Shown here one piece after another: positions 25,458 to 37,702 of a DNA stretch of 64,000 nt. Each line of letters opens with the position of its first letter. Position 1 is the first letter of the stretch. Where the stretch lies: positions 23,784,224 through 23,848,223 of the forward strand of contig NW_022098072.1 in assembly GCF_002288925.2 (NCBI RefSeq), read 5' to 3'. The notes under the pieces are model-generated. The model ran no database searches. It saw nothing but the letters and a program-made list of their open reading frames with translations, and had not been told where the DNA came from. The translations under genes and the position numbers were made by a program. Source of the DNA: Delphinapterus leucas (Eukaryota; Chordata; Mammalia; Artiodactyla; Monodontidae).

Positions 25458-26789
25458 CCAAGCAAATAGATTGGGCAAAATTTTATATGTTAAATGTGAG
25501 CAAGAGAAAAACATCAATGAAAATTATAAAGACTACTCCTGTAAAAGGAAGGAAGGATGGAAGGAAACTAGCATGTAAAAGATGAATGAAGTACATGACC
25601 TGTAAAACTTAACCTAAGGGGAAAAAAGAAAACTCATATAATTTTTGTGCTGTAGAGGAACTTATTAATAATAAGAGTATGAATTTGGTAGTACAGGAAC
25701 TTAAAGACAAGATGCTAAAATAAGGTATTGAGGGCTGAGTCTTGCCTTGTTTTTTTTCACTACTATATCCTTAGTACTTAGAACTTTGCCTGGTGTACTA
25801 TAGGTAATCAATAAATATTTGGTGAATAAATGAACTAAAATGGAAATAAAAGAGAAAGGAAACTAAAGACCAAAACATGTTAAAGGACTAATGAATAATT
25901 AGAAGCACAGAGAAGCAGACTAGAGAGCTGAAAATCAAATTACTGATTAGAAGAAAGGATTGAGATAATCACAGAGAATACTGAGGCAAAGGACAAAGGT
26001 ATAAAATCTCTTGGAAGATAATATATGTGAAAGAGGTAAAGATGGTTCAACATAAGATTAATAAGTGCCCCTGAAATAGAGAACACAGCAAATTGAAGAA
26101 GAAATGTTCTTATTGATACAAAAAATAATAAAGGAGGAAAAATCTATAGATTAAAAGCATGTACCATGTTACATGGAATAATTTCTATAGAACAGTCAAC
26201 ACTAAGGGATATATCCTGGTTCAGTTACTCAGTTTTCAGAATAAAGAAAGAACTGTTTACGTACACAGGCAAGAAACAAAAGTTGGGGGGCGGCATGGAG
26301 AAAAAACAGTAAGCCTCCTTTAGATTCATCTATAATACATTTAGTATTTGACGACATTACAAAGATGCTACAAATTTCTGAGAAGGAATAAAATGTGTTC
26401 CAAGAAAAATATACTCCTATGGCTTTCAAAGTTGTCATTTAAATATACTTTGAATTTGTGGGCACTCTATCAATTTTTATTCCTGCTTGCACACTGCATT
26501 TCTGAGCCTATCTCTTTGTCATATAACTTGACAGACACAGCCAACAGCAGCTAACATGTTACTGACATTCTTTCTTCCAACCTCTTCACCTAACATTCAC
26601 CAGCAAATCATCTGCTTTCCAGGTTATCACAGAGTTTTCCAAAGACTTTTCCAATAGGTTTGCCACTGAATAACATAGACAACTATCCTCTCAGTTTCCA
26701 ATAACAATTTTCTTGACACTCGCTGCTTGACCACTATGCTGGTGACTTATGTTTTTGTTATGGCAGTACCTAAGTCTGGACCTAAGTCT

Positions 26790-27150
26790 GTATAAGTCAG
26801 GATAAATTTTATTATGCTGTGGTAACAGCCAACCCCCAAATCTCAGTGGTGTAAAACAACAGTTGTTTATTTTTTGCACATGATACATGTCCATTAGAGG
26901 GGGGGAGTCTGGTGGCTATGCTTTATGTTATCTTCACCCTGGCACCCAAGTTGCTGAGCTACCACTCTTTGATAATTCCTGGGTTTTGTGGCAAAGAGAA
27001 AGACAACTCAGGAGGGTCTTGTACTGCAATTAATGGCTGCTGTTAATTCACTGGCCAAAGCTAGTCACATGGGCTCCAAGTAATCATAAGGGGACCAAGA
27101 ATTACAATTTCTGGGAGACAGAAAGCCAGAAATATTTGATGAAAAACATT
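26790..27150 (+). repeat. Ancient interspersed repeat, family not certain
   Basis: The body 'caaatctcagtggtgtaaaa', 'gcacatgatacatgtccatt' and 'ggccaaagctagtcacatgg' recurs in mammalian genomes as an old LTR/DNA-element relic. I cannot name the family from sequence alone. Confidence 0.4.
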
Positions 27151-27399
27151 TGTAAGTGTATCACAAGCACTCTCGAACATGACACCAAAACACAGTATCT
27201 GTGATAGGCAGCCTCTCAGATGGTACCCAGTGATTTCTGCCTCCTATTTTTTTTTGAACTTCTCTACAGATGATCTGCCTTCTATTTTTGTGTAATCACC
27301 TCCCATTGAGTCTGGGCTGGACCTAGTGGTTTCTTTCTAATGAATAGCATCGAAACACAGCCCAGCAGCCATCCTGAGTTGGGGAGACAGAGGAACGAA

Positions 27400-27900
27400 G
27401 ATAAGAATGACAGCAGACTTTCTTGTTGGAAACAATGCAAGCCAAAAAACACTGTAGAAGAATATTTAAAGTCCTTAAAAAAAAAAAACAACCCACAAAA
27501 TTGTTGACCTAGGATTCTATACCCAGCAAAAAGAATGTTCAAAAATGAAGATTAAGGAAAAACATTCAAAATGTGAATGAATTAATCACCAGAAGTCCAA
27601 AATTTAAATGAAAACCTTCAGATAAAAGGAAAATTGTTGGATGGAAATCTGGACCTACTCAAGGGGATAACACTGAAAATGATAAATATGGGGGTAGATA
27701 TAAAGGAGTTCTCTTGAAAAATTTCCTAAAGAGATGATTGCTTAAAGAAGAACTAATAATAATGTGCTGTGGGGTTTATGGTATACGTAGATGTAAAGTA
27801 CATGACAACAAAGTAATACAGGGTGTGAGAGGGGAAATAGAATATATTCTTGTAATTTTCTTGTGTTGGAAGTGGTATAATGTTACTGAAGGCAGACAGT
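27400..27900 (+). mobile_element. Old L1M fragment (end of ORF1 to inter-ORF region)
   Basis: It resembles old L1: 'gaatgacagcagactttctt', 'ctaggattctatacccagc', 'agatggaaatctg'-like and 'gtggggtttatgg' blocks in order. It matches the same region of the larger element at 34.2-34.6 kb. Confidence 0.75.
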
Positions 27901-28985
27901 ATAAGATGTATTCTTCCTTCCTCCTTATTCCTGTCACGTGGGAATTTCAAGCCCCTTTTGAGGAAACGGGAGAGAAGAGGTAGTCCAGGCATTAGAGAGA
28001 GGGTTTAGAGAGTCCTACATAGGAAGAACGATAAAGAAATTTGTAAAGGTGCAGTTTGAGGCTTTTGGCATAGGACGAGGACATGACTAGATTGGATTAA
28101 TTTGGGTTATTAGTCAAGGGAAAGTCTGGAAGACAAAGGTAATGAGGAGACTGGGATATAAAGTGAGGAGAATCTCGTGATTTTGTGCAGATTGATTAGA
28201 CTGTTGGTTTAGAATAGATATAGATAAAGTAATTCATAAATTAAAATATTTAATGTTGGAAAATAAACAAGGCAATGACAACAAGAATAAAAGCTTCACA
28301 CAAACTTTAGAGACAATTTTTTAGCTAGGTTTCAGCTTGTTGCTGGAGCTATGAATCGTGATATTTGTTAGCAGGTAGGAAATTATGTGAAAGAATCTTC
28401 TGGTGTCACAATTTCTGGGTATCACCGGAACATTTGATCATCATTCCTTTGGCAATTCCAGCCTTCTCTGGAAGGTCAGTAGAAGCAATTGATTTATTCA
28501 TCTCTACAGGAATCAGACTCGGCCTATTTTGATAAGTCTGTGTATTCTTGATCAAGTTAGCTGAAGCTTAATACTTACATATGATAGCTAGTTATACTAA
28601 ACCATAGTTTTTACTATGGTTTTACTAACTTGTCATTGAGCATAACACTTTTTTCTTTGATAATGGACACCAGTCTATAAAAACTATTATATAATATTCA
28701 AATTCCAAAACTTTTAATAATTTAGTTTTATTATTACCACAATAAACACTTATTAGGCATAGAATACTGCACTAGGCATAAGAAACAGTTACAAGACATT
28801 TTTCATTTTTCCTGCCCTTTGCTGAAGACATGTAAATTTATACAAGATAGAGCTATTAATTACCCACTGTGTCCCAGACACTGTTCTAGGTATTAAGGAT
28901 TTAATCAGTGGTGACAAAGACAGACATGGAATGGGAGTGGGGGGGGACAATGATTAAGCAAAAACATTTACAAAAAAATTAGAGC

Positions 28986-29214
28986 ACTGGTTCTCAACAG
29001 GGGGAGATTTTTCTCCCCTTTTCTACTAAGTGATATTTGGCAATGTCTGGAGATATTTTTGTCGCAACTTTGGGGTGCTCCTGGCATGTGAGTGAGTGAG
29101 TGGAGGCCTTGGATGCTGCAAAACCTCCTACAATGCACAGGACAGTCTCCTCCCTCCTAAACAAAAAATTATATGACCCTAAATGTCAATAGTGTCAGAG
29201 TTGAGAAATCCTGA
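28986..29214 (+). mobile_element. MER20 DNA transposon (hAT-Charlie)
   Basis: The ends are cactggttctcaac and gttgagaaatcctg, with the MER20 body 'ggcaatgtctggagatattt' and 'caatgcacaggacagtctcc'. It is nearly full length. Confidence 0.9.
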
Positions 29215-29514
29215 ATTAGAGTGATGATAACTGCTGTAAAGCAGAAGTAGAGTGCTAAGAAAACATATAATGGAGGGTTTATAAAAATCTTCTCCGAGAA
29301 AGTGAAATTTAAATTCAGACTTAATGAATGAGTTGGCCCTAACAACTAAAGTGTGGGAGCAGTGAGGTGGGGAAGAATTCCAAGCAGAGGCAACAGTAGG
29401 CAGTGTAGTTGTGTGTGTGTATGTGTATCATATATATCGTATGTATCTCATATATACATTACATTGTATATGTGTATGTATATATTTAATCATGCTCAGT
29501 AGTATCTGCTGAGT

Positions 29515-29945
29515 AATAGCAGTTAACATTTATTGAGCCTGTACTACGTGTTAGGGACTGCATTTCACATGTATTACTTTATTTAATCCCCACTATTACC
29601 CTGGAGGTAGATAATATTATTAAGCTCAGGTTATCTTTTTTTTTCTTCTTTTGTGGTACGCGGGCCTCTCACTGCTGTGGCCTCTCCCGTTGCGCAGGCT
29701 TAGTGGCCATGGCTCACAGTCCCAGCCGCTCCGCAGCATGTGGGATCCTCGCGGACCCGGGCACGAACCCGTGTCCCCTGCATCGGCAGGCGGGCTCTCA
29801 ACCACTGTGCCACCAGGGAAGCCCCGAGCTCAGTTTATCTTTGAGAAGCATACTTGGTTAAGTACCTTGCCTAAGATCACATAGTTGGGAAGAGCCAGAG
29901 CCAGGATTTGAATCCAGGTCAGTCCAGCTCTTCCAAGGCACTTTC
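29515..29945 (+). repeat. MIR SINE split by a CHR-2 insertion
   Basis: The left half (29515-29632) and right half (29830-29945) together give the MIR order from 'taacatttattgagcctgta' to 'ggatttgaatccaggtcagt'. A CHR-2 SINE separates them. Confidence 0.88.
29633..29824 (-). mobile_element. CHR-2 SINE inside a MIR
   Basis: Reverse-oriented element. Flanks agctcaggttatcttt and agctcagtttatcttt form an imperfect target-site duplication. The middle is slightly shortened, with part of the 'gcggagcacaggctccgg' block missing. Confidence 0.92.
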
Positions 29946-30416
29946 TTAACTAATGCACTGTAAATGTAGAGAGGCAGGGGTTAACAAATAATCACCAGGA
30001 AGAGAGGAATAGCTGTAGATATCAGGCAGATGTGAAACTCCTGTACTTCAAAGGAAGACAAGGGTTTAGATAGGCAGAGAGGCAGTGGGAGCTCAAGCTT
30101 GTCAATTGCCATAACCATTCAAAAGAAAACAATTTTTTTTCACATAACATAAATGGACTTCAGTTATGTTAACCATAGGGCACAGTTTACTTTATCATCT
30201 AGTGGCTATTTTATATTTGCTCAAGACTTAAAATTGTATGTAAAGGAGAGTTATATAATAGAGTATTTATGTACTTTTATATTAAGTATGTCATTTTCAG
30301 AATGTTTCTATATGCCTATAGCAAAATTAATATTAAGAATTTCAAAGAACTATTTAAAAACAACTCACCCCTCCTCTCCATTATTTTAACTTTCTAATCT
30401 AGGTTTTCAGTGAATT

Positions 30417-30541
30417 ATGCCTTTTCGGTTTGGGACCCAGCCAAGGAGGTTTCCAATGGAAGGGGGAGATCCTTCAGTTGGGCTGGAGCCTGGGCTGAGC
30501 TCCAGTGCTTCCTGTAACGGGAAAGAGATGTTACTAACCAG
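30417..30541 (+). CDS. FAM229B: FAM229B coding exon A
   Basis: The 125-nt coding part has its ATG 6-14 bp after either of two acceptor candidates. It ends ..KEMLLT plus AG before GTAAAA. Confidence 0.93.
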
Positions 30542-31839
30542 GTAAAAAGTCTTCTTGTCCTAACAGCTGAGGAGATGTGTAATGGCTATCATCAATGCAA
30601 GCTTTAGCTGACATTCAATTAGTAAGAAAGAAGCCTAGGAGCATTGCTGTTATTAAATTAGAATTACCAGAGCCTAGGTTTTCTTAGCATAGAGTCTGTA
30701 TATTGTAAGTCTGAATGATAGACCAATTTTGGGGGGTAAATATTTAGCTAGTTTTTTGTTAATAGTTTCAAGATTATATAACATTCAATCAAATAAGCAA
30801 ACCTTTAGTGCTATTATGTGCAGGGCACTGTGCTAGGCCTAAGGCTACAAAATATGAAAAAGACTCAGACCTCAGAGTCAATGTCACTTTGGCTTTGACT
30901 TGACCTTTGGCAGAAGGAGAGTGATAGAGAGGTGACGAGTCTATTTTTGCAAAATTGAAGAAAACTATAATAGGATTTATTCCACTTTTCTTCTGTTTAC
31001 CATAGTACATTGTTTGATTTCTCATGGCTTGGAATTTTCAGAACACAGATTTAAGCTTAATAAGGTAGGTACTTTAAACATCAGAGTTATTCAAGAATAA
31101 AATAGGCTACTTCAGAAATACTGATCAATAGTCTTTAGAAATGTTTAAGGTTGGGTTATTATTTGATGGGGATGTTGGAAAGGAAATTCAAGCACTAGGT
31201 GTATTTTTAGACTAGATGTTATTTAAGGGCTCTTTTAAACCTGAGATCCTATCAACATTTGAATAGTATGTGGAATAATATGTTCAGTTTTATATTTTTC
31301 CACAAATATTCTAGTTTTAAAATCACTCAACTGGAGTGATTTTAAGGTGCATATATGTATGAATTGCCATAGTATTATCACTTATGTTTATAACTATGCA
31401 CTCCCCCCGCCCCACTTTTCTTTGCCATTTAGCAATCACTGCATACCTTTCAAAAGAACATCTGGAGGGTTATCTTTGTATTTATAAGTTTCTTTTGATT
31501 AAATGTATGGCACAACATTTAACAACAATTTCTTTGCAATGTAAGTCTAAAATGTCTGCCTCATTAGTGCCACCGTGTTATATTTATTTTGTGACATTCA
31601 GAGATTTCAAAAAGACTTAAAACAGTTGAATGAATATACACACAAACTTTGGTCCTCTGAAAAAAATTTCCTTTTTTATATCTAAGTACATGTCATTTGC
31701 TCTTTTATTTAGGCAACTCCGAAGATGCCCTGGAAATCATTGCCTGACAATAACTAATGTTCCCATCACTGTCTTTGCAACAATGCGAAAGCCACCTACA
31801 CAAAGCAACAAGGAAATGCATCCTAAATACCATCATTAA
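30417..31839 (+). CDS. FAM229B: FAM229B, small protein of unknown function, two coding exons
   Basis: Coding exons are 30417-30541 and 31713-31839, joined in frame at an Arg codon (AG|G), giving 83 residues. The protein begins MPFRFGTQPRRFPMEGGDPS and contains the conserved family core RRCPGNHCLTITNVPITVFA followed by TMRKPP. FAM229B has no established molecular function. It has no signal peptide, membrane segment or catalytic motif. The human protein, as I recall it, is 80 residues ending at HPK; here three residues (YHH) follow before TAA. The start was chosen because it is the first ATG after the acceptor and matches the family N terminus. The gene is divergent from TUBE1 and convergent with LAMA4. 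Confidence 0.94.
30542..31712 (+). other. FAM229B: FAM229B intron between coding exons
   Basis: This 1171-bp GT-AG intron has acceptor tcttttatttag. A MIR/L2-type stretch sits near 30785-30870; nothing else is recognised. Confidence 0.7.
31713..31839 (+). CDS. FAM229B: FAM229B coding exon B with stop
   Basis: The 127-nt exon encodes the conserved core and C terminus, with TAA at 31837-31839. Confidence 0.94.
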
Positions 31840-31905
31840 GTCTTTTGTAGAGGTTTGACTAGCTCAAGGGTAATGGACCAGTATCATCTTATGATCTGGT
31901 AAGCA

Positions 31906-31911
31906 AATAAA
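31906..31911 (+). terminator. FAM229B: Candidate FAM229B polyadenylation signal AATAAA
   Basis: The hexamer is 67 bp after the stop codon, inside gcaaataaaag. This implies a short 3'UTR; more distal sites are possible. Confidence 0.55.
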
Positions 31912-34890
31912 AGTGGTGGCACCTTTGGATGGTGACAGTAGTTGAAATATTTACTTTTTGTAGGGAAAGACTGGAATGTAGTCTGTAAAACATGTGTAGT
32001 GAAAAGCCATCAGTTATGTTTGATAGATAAGACAGAATAATATTTCACAATTAGAAAGTGCCTTAGAGATCATCTTGCTCACAGTGGATCATTAATATCA
32101 ACAATTCACAATGAAGCTTAAGCTACCTTGATTATCAGTCAGGAAAGGCCCATTCTAAATGCTTAATGTGTTTTGGGCTGATTTCCTTTGCTTATTTTTG
32201 GGTTGCTACTTAGCTGAATCCTTTCACTTGAATACCCTAAGCCAGTTTCTGTCTTTTGATAATGTTCTGCCCAGGAATGATTATACTGGGTGAGAAATGG
32301 AGCCCTGTGGGTTATGCATTTTGAAATAATACCCAAGACTGAAGGAAATTCTTAGTCCATGGTTAATCTGCAAAGCATATACACTGCTATCATATGGGAG
32401 CTCAGGTTATTGGTTAAATTTATTATAATGAGGTCAAGGCTGTGATTCTAACCCCTATTTTTCCAGGCAAATTGATGTCTCATCGTCACACTATTACCTC
32501 AAGTCCCAACCAGTCATCTTGAAATTGTCTACAGTTAGTATTGAGAAACCTCAGATTTTATTTTTTAATTTTATTCAATTAGACTTAAGGTTCAGTTTTG
32601 AGGTGTAGGCCAGCTCTTTCTGTTTTCTTTTTCTTCTTGTAATAGTTCCAAGAAACTCAGCTTGCTTTCTTTACCTCTTGATGGTTGCCAGTCTTCATCC
32701 CATGAAATTTTTTTTTCTCCAAAAGACTGACTTTAGTGTCAGATATAGTTTCTCCAGTTTCTTGTCTACTTTTCTGCTCCTGAAGATATATATATATATA
32801 AACCTTTTTAAGTGAAAGGTTTATTAGCTTATAATTACTTGCATATAGATGCATGTGTGCTACATGAGGTGAAAAGAAAAGCTTTTCATCAGGGATTTAT
32901 AAATGGAGAAATTCTGAGAGCTCACACAGTGCTAGGAGATGTTTGAATTCCAACCAGCCAGAGTAGAAAGACCTTATTGAACCTGTGGGGCATTAAGTAG
33001 AGTCCTCAGAAAGGTCATGTCTTAGTAGGAGGTCTAAAGTAGCACTAGATTAAAGGTTAATGTATACTAACTTTAACAAAGTTTAAAAATAAGACTTGAG
33101 AGAATCAAGATGATCCATGAGTAACTTAATTATTTGCCAAATAAAAATTTAATACTCTTCAAAGGAAGAGAAAAAAATCCATTAAGGAAATTGCCCAAGG
33201 CTGGGGAAAGAATCATGGGAAAGGAGAAAGGAGTAATGAAAAATTCCTCAGAGCTCATACAAGGCTGGGAATAATTTGTGATTCAACCATAGTGGAAAGA
33301 GCTTTTAATATATGGAGTAGAGTCCTCAGTGAGATATTGCCTCAGTGGGGTGGGTTTGGAGTGGAGGATAGCTTTAGACTGAAGGCTGCTCTGGACCTGC
33401 CCTAACAAAGCTTAAGAGCAAGAGTGGAAAGGGTCAAACTGATTCCAAGTAACTAAATTGCATCCAAGGAGGGAAAAAACCCCTCAAGATTTAAAGAACT
33501 ACAGTAAAATCCAGCACCAAAAATGTAAAATTCACAATGATGGTGTCCAACAAAAAATTACCAGGCATGCAAAAAAGAAGGAAAATGCAGTCCATAGTCA
33601 AGAGAATCATTTAGTCAATAGAAACAGGTTCAGAGTGCTGGATGATAGCATTAGCAGACAAGCTACCGTAAGTGTTCAAGTAGTAGATGAAAGCATAATC
33701 ACAATGAAGAGAGAAATGGAAGGTATAAAATGGACCCAACTGAACTTCTAGTGATGAAAAATACAATCTCTGAAATAAAAATATACACTGAATGGGATCA
33801 AGAACAGATTATACACTGGAGAAGAAAAGATTAATGAACTTGAAGACACAGCTATATAAATTATCCAGAATGAAATATGAAGAAAAAAGGACTGGAAAAA
33901 AGAGCATAAATTTTGTGTTTTAATAGCAAGCAGTCTAACATATATGTAAGTAGCTTCCCAGAAGGAGGAGGGAGGACAATAGAAAAATACTTGAAGAAAT
34001 AATGGCCACATTTTTTCCAGATTTGATGAAAACTATAAATTCACAGGTCCAAGTAGCTTAACCGACCCCAAAGAAAATAGACATGAATAAAACAAAACAA
34101 ACAAAAAACTATATAATTAAATTGTCTAAAAACCAGGGGTAAAGAGAACATCTTAAAACCCAATAGAACCAAAGGACACATTCATTCAGAGGAACAACAA
34201 CAATGAGAGCACTTTTCATCCGAAAGCGTGCAGGCAAGAAGGCAATGAAGTCATATCTTTAGAGTATCTCTCAAAAATGGTGAGGTAAGGACTTTTCATC
34301 AGTACTAGAGGCAGATCAGTAGATCAGTACTAGAAGACATGTTAAAGGAAGTTTTTTCAGGCAGGAAAAAATGATACTAGATGGAAATCTGTATAAGGAA
34401 ATAAAGAGCACCAGAAATAGAAAATATGTGGGTAAATATAAAAGACTTTTTTCTCATTTTTAAACATTTATTTAACAGGCAAATGACTGTTTAAAGTAAA
34501 ACTAATAACAATAATTTACATAAAAGTATAATGTGTGGTAACAATAGCAAAAAAGACGGGAGGAGGAAAATGGAAGTTTACTTTTGTGTCTTCGGTGATT
34601 TATGAAATGGCATAATAGTATTTGAAGATTGATTGTGATGAGGTAAATATGTAATTGTAAACTTTAGATGTATCTCTAAAAGCAAACAGTAACAGAGAGC
34701 TAATACACCAGTCGGGGAGATTAAATGGAATAAATATCACTCAATCCTAAAGAAGGCAGGAAAAGAGGAAAAAAAGAACAAAGAAAATAGATGTAAACCA
34801 AACCATATTGACATTTGCATTAATTACAAAAGGTGTAAATACTTCAGTTAAAAGACAGATTATGAGATTGGCTAGAAAAGTGGATGGTGC

Positions 34891-34958
34891 CTACATGAAC
34901 CTACGTTAAGAGTCTCATGCTGTACTGATTGAGCTAACCAGGCACTACATGAACCTAC
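34891..34958 (-). pseudogene. Retrocopied 5' half of tRNA-Lys with 14-bp target-site duplications
   Basis: The 40-bp insert 34905-34944 reads on the - strand as a tRNA-Lys(CUU) 5' half: GCCTGGTTAGCTCAATCAG then ..GCATGAGACTCTTAA, ending at the anticodon loop. It has about 33 of 39 matches to the tRNA as I recall it, mostly differing by transitions. It is bounded by two perfect copies of ctacatgaacctac. The sequence without insert and one repeat copy matches L1 ORF2 continuously. It has no A-tail and cannot fold as a full tRNA. Confidence 0.8.
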
Positions 34959-35576
34959 TTTAAATTAAAAGTATAAAAGGATAAAAATAGATATCCCATG
35001 TAAACATTAATCAAAAGGAAGTTGGAGTAGCTATATTAATAATAGACAAGAAGGTTTTAGAGCAAGGAATACTACCAGAAATAAAGAGGGACATTTCATG
35101 ATGATAAAAGGGTCATACAATCTTAAATGTTATGCAGAGCTTCAAAGTACATGAATCAAAAACTGATGGAAAGAACAAATAACTCCACATTTATAGCTTA
35201 ACATTTTTCAACAACTGGTAGTAGAACAACAGTACAGAAGAATACTATACATTCTTTTCAAGCACACATGGAAAATTTACCAAGAATAGACCATGTTATA
35301 GGCAACAAAACAAAGTATGCAGAGTGTGCAAAGTATGTTCCACAACAGAATTAAATTCAAATTCAACAGAAAAATGTCTGGAGACTCTCCAAATATTGGA
35401 ATACTAAATGAAACACTTTCAAACAACTCATGAATAAAAGAAGAAATTACAGGAGAAATTAGAAAGTATTTTGAAATGAATGAAAATGAAAACAACATAT
35501 CAAACACATGGGGTACAACTAAAGTAGTGCTTAGAATTAAAGCCTTAAATTCTTTCATCAGAAAAGAAGAAATGTA

Positions 35577-35703
35577 GGGGAATTCTCTGGTGGTCCAGTG
35601 GTTAGGACTCCAAGCTTCCACTGCAGGGGGCACAGGTTCAAGCCCTGGTTGGGGGACTGAGATCCCCACATGCAGCACGGTGTGGCCAAAAGGGAAAAAA
35701 AAG
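35577..35703 (+). mobile_element. CHR-1 SINE inside the old L1
   Basis: It begins aggggaattctctggtggtcc and ends gtgtggccaaaagggaaaaa. The word aagaaatgt stands on both sides as target-site duplication, and L1 ORF2 sequence resumes after it. Confidence 0.88.
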
Positions 35704-36928
35704 AAATGTCTCAAGTCAATCTAAGCTTTCACCTTAAGAAAGAAGAAAAGATGAACAAACTAAACCCAAAATAAGCAGAAAGAAAGAAATAAGATGAAAA
35801 AATTAATTAAATAAAAGACAAATAATAGAGAATAATCAATGAAACCAAAATCTGGTTCTTTGATAAGACCAATAAAATTGATAACCTCTAGGCAGAATTA
35901 ACAAGAAAAAAGGACACAGATTACTGATATCAGAAATGAGAGTGGGACTTCACTGCAAATTTTAAATATTAGGAGGATAAATAGAGTTTTTCACTGGGAT
36001 GAATTCTTTAGTCTTCTAAGGCTTCTACCTTGAATAAATGCCTTCCCATATTCCTTACATTCCTAGGCAGGAGCTTTCTGTGAAGGGAGTATTATAAACA
36101 GTCTGAGGGCAACCCTGTGGCATCATGCTTTCATAACCTTCCTTTCGGTTGACATCAGCTCACGAATCATCCATCTTTAGACATGATCATTTGAAAATGT
36201 GTTCTCTGAGGTTGCTGATTTAGCTCACTGTAAACTCACTGTGGTCTGGCTGGGCTAGTGAGGGACTCAGTGCTAAGCAGCTACCATCACTACACTTCCT
36301 TCCTTGAGGGATTCAGTTGCTATTCTTCTGGTTGGTAGTGTCATGTTACATTCCTCTTCAGTGTGAGCCTCTCTGTCACATGATTTGGCAGATTAGCAGG
36401 CTTTCACCCCTAAAACTCATCTATGCTCTGCCCACCCCATCCTGCCCCCTAGCAGTATCCTCTGCGAATGGTGTCCTCCGGTGTTGTGAAGTTTACAAAT
36501 TGAGTGGCCTTATCCATGGTAGCTGATCTTTTCCTCTACTTTTCAGGACTTGAAAGGTTACCAAAGACTTGAGGGAATGCTTCTTGTCTCTCTGATCAGC
36601 TATGCCATTTTTTCCCCTTGTCTTCTCTCCATGTCTTCAGGCAAATCAGAGATCCCTGGGGCTCAGGGGAACCCAAGTGGAGAAGTCAGTATCACTTTTT
36701 CCTTTCTGAAGATTGCCAGGCACTTTTTAAGTGATTGCCTTGGGAGGTGAGATGAGGGGGTAACTTTTATGGAAACTTGGCTTTCCTGAAATTTACTCAA
36801 AGAATATTTATTGAGCATATACCTACATGCCAGGCATTGTTCTAGGCTCTTACAACACATCATTGGATGACAGACAAAAATTCGTGGAACTTACATTCTG
36901 GACAGTGCCTCTTGTTGCCTTTATACAG

Positions 36929-36930
<2 letters not shown>

Positions 36931-36964
<34 letters not shown>
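36931..36964. repeat. (TG)n microsatellite
   Basis: An uninterrupted TG run of about 17 units in intergenic sequence. Confidence 0.97.
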
Positions 36965-36966
<2 letters not shown>

Positions 36967-37702
36967 ACATGTATGTAGTCTGTTGGGGGCATTGTGGTTT
37001 TACATTGCTGGTTATACTGAAATGACTTCTTTGAGCCAGTCCTAAAGAGAAGGGATTGGCTTCACACCTCAAAGTTTGGTGAACCTAAAATGTGTATTTA
37101 CTGCTTTATGGTCCTAGTTATAGGCTGTAGTCACCAATTAAGGTAAGCAAAGACCCTACTTAACACCCTCTACTACCATGCTATGTACAAGGAAGTGGGA
37201 GCCCAGGGAACAGAAATAGCCCAGTGTCTTCTGAGATGCCCCCTTACGAACTGTGCGCTGAGAACTGAGGTGGTTCTTACTGGACAGAGGGTAGGTGGAT
37301 ATATATTATTCTATGTTTATAGAATGGGAAGTATGTGTCTATAAATGTGTATGGTAAACACTTAAAACCATGCTTCTAGGTAAGATCATTTTGGCTTCAG
37401 CTATTATTGCTATGGGCTTGATTCTTTCTGTGTTTCCCAATTCACAATTTCAAGAGAAAATTTTCAGTTGTTGGAACTCATCTTTTCATACCACCAGATG
37501 GTGGGATGTTGCTTCACTGGAAAGCAATAGGATGGTGCCCTCACCCAATCAGCTGTGGCCATGAGAGGAGGAAGTGGGATACAGGCCCAAATAGGGCTGC
37601 TTCTTCAAACTGGGGCTATGGGAGGCCTCTTGATTTCCAAGGTGCTCTGAACTGGCAGGGGCCATGAATGACAACTAGTCAAAATTACTCTGAACATCCA
37701 AT

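Larger units (their letters stand above)
23072..30402 (+). other. FAM229B: Inferred FAM229B 5' region: intron 1 and non-coding first exon end
   Basis: A strong donor (GTAAGT at 23072) inside the CpG island could end a non-coding first exon; this is inference. The intron holds a MaLR-type LTR (about 24990-25457), an interspersed relic near 26790-27150, an L1M fragment (about 27400-27900), a MER20 (28986-29214), and a MIR split by a CHR-2 SINE (29515-29945). The coding exon starts after an AG at 30401-30402 or 30409-30410. Confidence 0.5.
32890..35965 (+). mobile_element. Old L1M element, 3'-truncated
   Basis: Two diverged tandem units (about 32919-33180 and 33242-33470) look like monomers of an L1M 5'UTR. 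ORF1-like sequence follows to about 34.4 kb ('atgttaaaggaagttttttc'). ORF2 5' sequence continues to about 35.96 kb ('taatcaaaaggaagttggag', 'caatgaaaccaaaatctggt'). All frames are broken by stops. The ORF2 3' part and 3'UTR are absent. Confidence 0.8.

Noticed and set aside
33458..33751. 97-codon open frame on the + strand
   Set aside because: It is a surviving piece of the old L1 ORF1-like region, with no intact frame around it.
34905..34944. tRNA-Lys gene
   Set aside because: Only the 5' half is present; there is no T-arm, acceptor 3' strand or B box, so it cannot be a working tRNA.
35277..35714. 145-codon open frame on the - strand
   Set aside because: It is antisense to L1 ORF2 and the CHR-1 SINE nested in it.
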